Origin: Bolinopsis microptera | Lineage: Eukaryota; Ctenophora; Tentaculata; Lobata; Bolinopsidae | NCBI RefSeq assembly: GCF_026151205.1 | Contig: NC_087072.1 | Coordinates: 4,636,084-4,700,083, forward strand | Length of the DNA stretch: 64,000 nucleotides | Direction: 5' to 3' | In this document: piece by piece, positions 60,401-64,000 of the stretch | Position numbering within the stretch: the stretch's first letter is position 1 | Layout: every line of letters starts with the position of its first letter | Translations under genes and position numbers: made by a program | Notes under the pieces: model-generated | The model's input: only the letters and a program-made list of their open reading frames with translations | Told to the model about the DNA's origin: nothing | Databases searched by the model: none

Positions 60401-60545
60401 TTGATTTCGAAAAAAAATTCCTGAGACCTCTTAATTACATCAAGCTTAAGTTCCTGAGGTAGTACCATAACAGAATAGCAATTTGTGATAAATCAAAAAG
60501 TGATAGCGAGCGACTTGAAACTTGGTATGCATAAATTCGACAAAC

Positions 60546-60830
60546 TAGCAGGAACCCGTCTAACCCTAAAGTGGTGTCAAGACTCGAGAGACTTAAATAA
60601 TTATTACCCATTTAATTCGCGTTTTTGAAACCACTTGGGAGTCCAAATTTTGGGCATCAAAATTCTTATTCCTTGGCCAATTGTTTATTTTTTCATGCTG
60701 ATTTTTAAAGCATTAAAGCATTTGACCCAGTCACAAAAGTTTCCATTGATATCTTTTACGGTTTTTGCGGAAAGTCACGTTAAAGTTGATGCCGTGGTGT
60801 CAGTAAAATAGCACGGATCCATAATCCATT
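60546..60830 (+). repeat. Dispersed repeat, copy 1 of 3
   Basis: 'gcaggaacccgtctaaccct' through 'gttgatgccgtggtgtcagt', nearly the same as 61388-61675 and 62105-62310. The minor open frames in it are shared by the copies and do not look like a gene. Confidence 0.85.
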
Positions 60831-60961
60831 ATATACTATACATGATATATATATCCATATACATGATATATATATAGAGAATTAACCGTCTTTGCAAAAT
60901 TAAAAACCATATTCTGTGAATCTGTGTAAAACATCTCAGTTCACCATTTCCTAACAGCACT

Positions 60962-61030
60962 TTACCTGGGGACCCCAGGCTATTATTATGTTAGAATAGA
61001 GAATAGAGATTCTGAGCGCCGCCCAGTAAA
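60962..61030. mobile_element. ~70-bp MITE-like repeat, copy C, 8-bp target duplication
   Basis: 'ttacctggggaccccaggct' to 'gagcgccgcccagtaaa', flanked by 'acagcact' at 60954-60961 and 61031-61038. Same family as 50876-50956. The 8-bp duplication indicates a hAT-type MITE. Confidence 0.75.
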
Positions 61031-61387
61031 ACAGCACTGTGTGTCCCTTTGTCCAGGCGGGCCTAATCGGTCTTCATTACTGCACTCGGCAAATGTCAGC
61101 CTCGTAATATGTAATAACTCGCGGGGTATAGGAGGGACGCTTACTGAGTTACTGGAGGATCTCTGGAAGAGGCGATCAAAATTGTCGACAGCTCAGTCCT
61201 GATCAAATAATGGGCCGAATGTAGTGAATAGAATAATGCAGTTATATAGGAAACGATTAAAACTCACAAAGAATCTCTTTTGCGCTCCTTAACTTGCGCT
61301 ATTTCCTAACAGTGCACTGACTATTTCGTTACTTATAGGGTTAGACGGGTTCTTGCTAGTAGATATAAACCCTGTGCGTTATACAGT

Positions 61388-61675
61388 ATACTTACCAGCA
61401 GAAACCCATACAACCTTAAAGTGGTGTCAAGACTCAAAAGGCTAAAATAATTATTACCTATTTAATTCGCGTTTTTGACACCACTTGGGGGTCAAAATTT
61501 TGGGCACTTAAGTTCTTATTCCTTGGCGAATTTTCTATTTTTTCATGCTGATTTGAAGGCCATTAAAGCATTTGACCCAGTCAAAAAAGTTTCAGTTGTA
61601 TATCTTTTACGGTTTTTGCAGAAAGTCGCGTTAAAGTTGATGCCATGGTGTCAGTAAAATGGCACGGATATATAT
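61388..61675 (+). repeat. Dispersed repeat, copy 2 of 3
   Basis: Same unit as 60546-60830, in the same orientation and about 840 bp downstream. It begins 'tacttaccagcagaaaccca' and ends at the 'ggtgtcagtaaaatggcacg' region. Confidence 0.85.
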
Positions 61676-62104
61676 ATCGTCTCGCTTTATATATAGTAAG
61701 ATAGTTTTTAGCAACTGCTCCCATAATATTTTGTATCATTTCTCAAAAAAGTCACACTTTCTGTGGTACACCCTGCATATAGAAATATTGATGGACATGT
61801 TCATTTGAAGCTCAAGATATTGGTACAATGCCAATGAATAGTCCAGCATCATTTTATGGCCTGAATGTGTTGAGAATTGTTAAACTAATTACAACACTAC
61901 AAATTTATTAAATTTATTGAGTATTAAATGCAACGCGATGGAAATATTTTAAGCGGGTAATACCCAGGATACATGAAGACTTTGTTGTAACTTTGTATGA
62001 AAAGCATTAATACCTCACTGCTACAAACAAATAAAACACAGAAGGCACAAAATGTATTAGTTCATTCTAGACGAAATATTTGATTTCTTAAACATTCTAA
62101 TCAC

Positions 62105-62310
62105 TAGCAGGAACCCGTCTAACCCTAAAGTGGTGTCAAGACTCGAGAGACTTAAATAATTATTACCTATTTAATTCGCGTTTTTGAAACCACTTGGGAA
62201 TCCAAATTTTGGGCACTAAAATTCTTATTCCTTGGCCGATTGTTTATTTTTTCATGCTGATTTTTAAAGCATTAAAGCATTTGACCCAGTCACAAAAGTT
62301 TCCGTTGTGG
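62105..62310 (+). repeat. Dispersed repeat, copy 3 of 3, truncated by a G-run
   Basis: Follows copies 1 and 2 closely up to 'cacaaaagtttccgttg'. It then breaks into a run of more than 20 G (about 62307-62330) where the other copies continue 'atatcttttacgg'. Confidence 0.85.
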
Positions 62311-62412
62311 GGGGGGGGGGGGGGGGGGGGTGTAACCCAAAAAAAACCCAAAAAACCCAATCCCAGTATGACCTTTTTCAGGGTAGGAGTTGGGTTTTTT
62401 TGGGTTTTTTAC
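62307..62412. repeat. G-run followed by an AACCC/GGGTT-rich hairpin
   Basis: After the G-run, 'aacccaaaaaaaacccaaaa' and 'aacccaa' pair with 'gttgggtttttttgggtttt' around a ~25-base loop. The structure is palindromic and low-complexity and has no coding value. Confidence 0.65.
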
Positions 62413-62743
62413 AAATTTTTCATTTGAAGGAAATAAAATCATGTAGGCACCTAGCAAAACAATTATCAGTACAACATCACTGTTGTGGTTCATCACTACA
62501 ACATCACAATAGATATAATCGCTTAAATATCACCCAAAAGCAGTATTTTATTCACTGATGTGCTCAGAAGAAGTTGGCCATCCAGATATGATATCAGTCA
62601 TATGTAATGCTCACTTCGATGGCCATGGTAAATTGAGTTAGTAGGGACGCAACTCACTGATGACCCCAACCCTGACCGCAACCGGTATGAGAGGAATAAA
62701 GCCTTTCTTCTCACCTTCACGATCTCTGTTTCCGTTTTCCTGA
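62413..62743. other. Intergenic DNA, no supported gene
   Basis: Non-repetitive sequence between the G-run hairpin and the frameshifted minus-strand gene. Nothing is assigned. Confidence 0.35.
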
Positions 62744-63738
62744 TCATCCGCTTAACGAGAATCCATGCTCTATCTCCAACTGAAAGAATCTTGCAGTTAC
62801 CATCAGCTGCATGATCACATGTGATATTAAGTGATATCTTCGCTTGTTTATGGCCCTGGAGTCGCTAAAATCTTGACTGGGATGGCATTTGATCTCGCCC
62901 TCCATTGAGGCAAACCTCAACAGCCGTATCATGATGCAGAGCATCACCATACACAGTTACTATTTTCGCCCATTCCTCTGATGAGTCAATATCCTCCACT
63001 TCCTCTTCTTCATCATCTGTTTCCGCTTCGTCACTCTCTGCTCCGTCAGAAGATGGTTGGAAAGCCTCTCCTTCAAAGCTACAGTGTTCTTGAAGGAGTT
63101 CTCTACCCCTTGAGACTCCCTTCTTCATAGCTTGTAACAATCTTGGAATTGAAGTATCTTTACCTCTAAATAGTTTCTCTGCTTTCGGATGCGGTATAAC
63201 AAGCTTGTTGCGAGAGTGGGCAACTGTTACAGGAATCAAATTTTTGCCGAGTGCATCAAGCTCGAGGGAACGGTTTGATTTGCCCATGCCAACCAACATA
63301 TCCTTAGAACACAGATTAGTTCTAATGCCTGCATGGAGGCCTATGCGCAGGAAAGCATAAAGTTTGCTCGCAGGCATCAGATGTAAACAGCCAGGGCATA
63401 AAGTGTTGATAACTGTTGTCAGCTGTTACACTGAGAATGTACAGCATCAGACCCTCGACTGTAATAATCGCATCATCAAAATTTTTACAAGTAGGCAGGT
63501 GGTCTTTCAATGGTTGTGTGAAGCTTAGGTGGCCCAAGGCGTCACCGCTGGATAGAAGCTGGGTGGAAGCCCTGGTCTGATGTGAGGCTCCCAGAACTTT
63601 GAAAAGGGGTATCCTGCTGGTGCCCTCTTCCAGACACTCATCGGACAGCATGATGAAAGCCACTACCTCCGCGTGGTGAAGACTGGATACTGGACAGGCA
63701 GGACGGTCGACGGGAGACATTGAGCCCCGGAAGTTCAA
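62744..63738 (-). pseudogene. Frameshifted gene of a transposon-associated family (identity tentative)
   Basis: Two overlapping minus frames continue each other. 63322-63738 has 'FRGSMSPVDRPACPVSSLHH', 'EVVAFIMLSDECLEEGTSRI', 'LGHLSFTQPLKDHLPTCKNF' and 'MPWLFTSDACEQ'. Then 62865-63377 has 'YAFLRIGLHAGIRTNLCSKD', 'LVGMGKSNRSLELDALGKNL' and 'AEKLFRGKDTSIPRLLQAMK', followed by a highly acidic 'SDEAETDDEEEEVEDI'. A one-base shift near 63350-63375 separates them. I recall similar proteins as multicopy genes in marine invertebrates, usually close to mobile elements, but have no database check. The N-terminus may lie outside the window. No catalytic motif is assigned. Confidence 0.5.
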
Positions 63739-64000
63739 TAATTTGATCTGTTGACTCCTTAACTCTTGGTCTACAAGAGGCTTTGAGACTCGTAAATCTT
63801 TACTGTGTATTGCACAGTAGCTAAAGAGGTGTTGGCTGTTACCCTGTTCAACCTAGTCTACTATGACCCAGCTAGACTGGACCACACTCTGGTAGTCAGG
63901 ATACGGCTCCCTATGCCCGGGGTACCGGGTAACGAGGTAGTCAGGGGAAGGGTTAGTCCCCGCTAAAGTGTAGCTCTGTTTTCAATCTAACCTCCTTATG
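63739..64000. other. Right edge, no supported gene
   Basis: Moderately GC-rich sequence with repeated 'ggtagtcagg' words (63890-63945). It could be the 5' flank of the frameshifted gene or an element end cut by the window. Confidence 0.35.

Larger units (their letters stand above)
59830..61775. mobile_element. Mariner-like inverted-repeat element without transposase, nested
   Basis: The termini are inverted: 'cagggtgtaccgcataaagt' at the left and, reverse-complemented, 'cagggtgtaccacagaaagt' at the right, continuing 'gYgacttt'. The left flank is TA; the right is CA followed by TA, possibly a mutated duplication. CAGGGTGTACC-type ends are common in mariner-like elements. No transposase frame is present. 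The interior holds a poly(A) retroinsertion, a MITE and two copies of a dispersed repeat, so it has served as an insertion sink. Confidence 0.7.

Overview
This window is nuclear DNA of a metazoan. Its host genes are split by GT-AG introns and its intergenic DNA is packed with transposable elements. There are no prokaryotic operons, Shine-Dalgarno sites or CRISPR arrays. The DNA is AT-rich. An SRCR/cysteine-rich transmembrane receptor, CR1/L2-, RTE- and hAT-type elements and abundant MITEs suit an early-branching animal (cnidarian-like) or another marine invertebrate. The species cannot be decided from this sequence.

Host genes: (i) two nearly identical intronless UDP-glucuronosyltransferase genes in tandem on the minus strand (13497-15086, 16749-18338); (ii) a ten-exon WD-repeat protein on the plus strand (23788-33827), whose exons sum to 355 codons with matching phases and whose fifth intron carries a 1.2 kb 11-bp minisatellite; (iii) a six-exon, six-EF-hand calbindin/calretinin/secretagogin-type protein on the minus strand (34452-36245); (iv) a small two-exon gene of unknown function (53298-54384, minus); (v) the C-terminal half of a HERC-type HECT ubiquitin ligase on the minus strand (54970-59498), with (vi) an SRCR receptor (55770-57203, plus) nested inside its last intron.

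Mobile DNA by region: 1-8400 holds remnants of a retroelement polyprotein, several minisatellites, a nearly complete two-ORF CR1-like LINE and a second LINE 3' end, both inserted into a 107-bp tandem repeat. 10.9-11.8 kb is an L2/CR1-like LINE tail. The upstream blocks of the two UGT genes are paralogous, so later insertions can be read against an empty site. These are a 3.1 kb inverted-repeat element carrying a LINE-ORF1-like protein, and a 5'-truncated RTE-like LINE with an 11-bp target duplication. 37483-38996 is a hAT element with a perfect 8-bp duplication. 40047-49701 looks like one 9.65 kb inverted-repeat element with a 7-bp duplication. It has been invaded by an internally deleted but very young Ty3/gypsy LTR element, a TA-flanked MITE and a LINE. 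Its residual DNA carries a minus-strand spliced gene of unknown function and no recognisable transposase. 59.8-62.4 kb is another nest of MITEs and a very recent poly(A) retroinsertion. The right edge carries a frameshifted gene of a family I associate with invertebrate mobile elements.

The observations most worth a second look are the 9.65 kb cargo element, the inverted-repeat element with a LINE-ORF1 cargo, the non-autonomous gypsy element that keeps a -1 frameshift signal, and the ITAM-like tail of the nested SRCR receptor.
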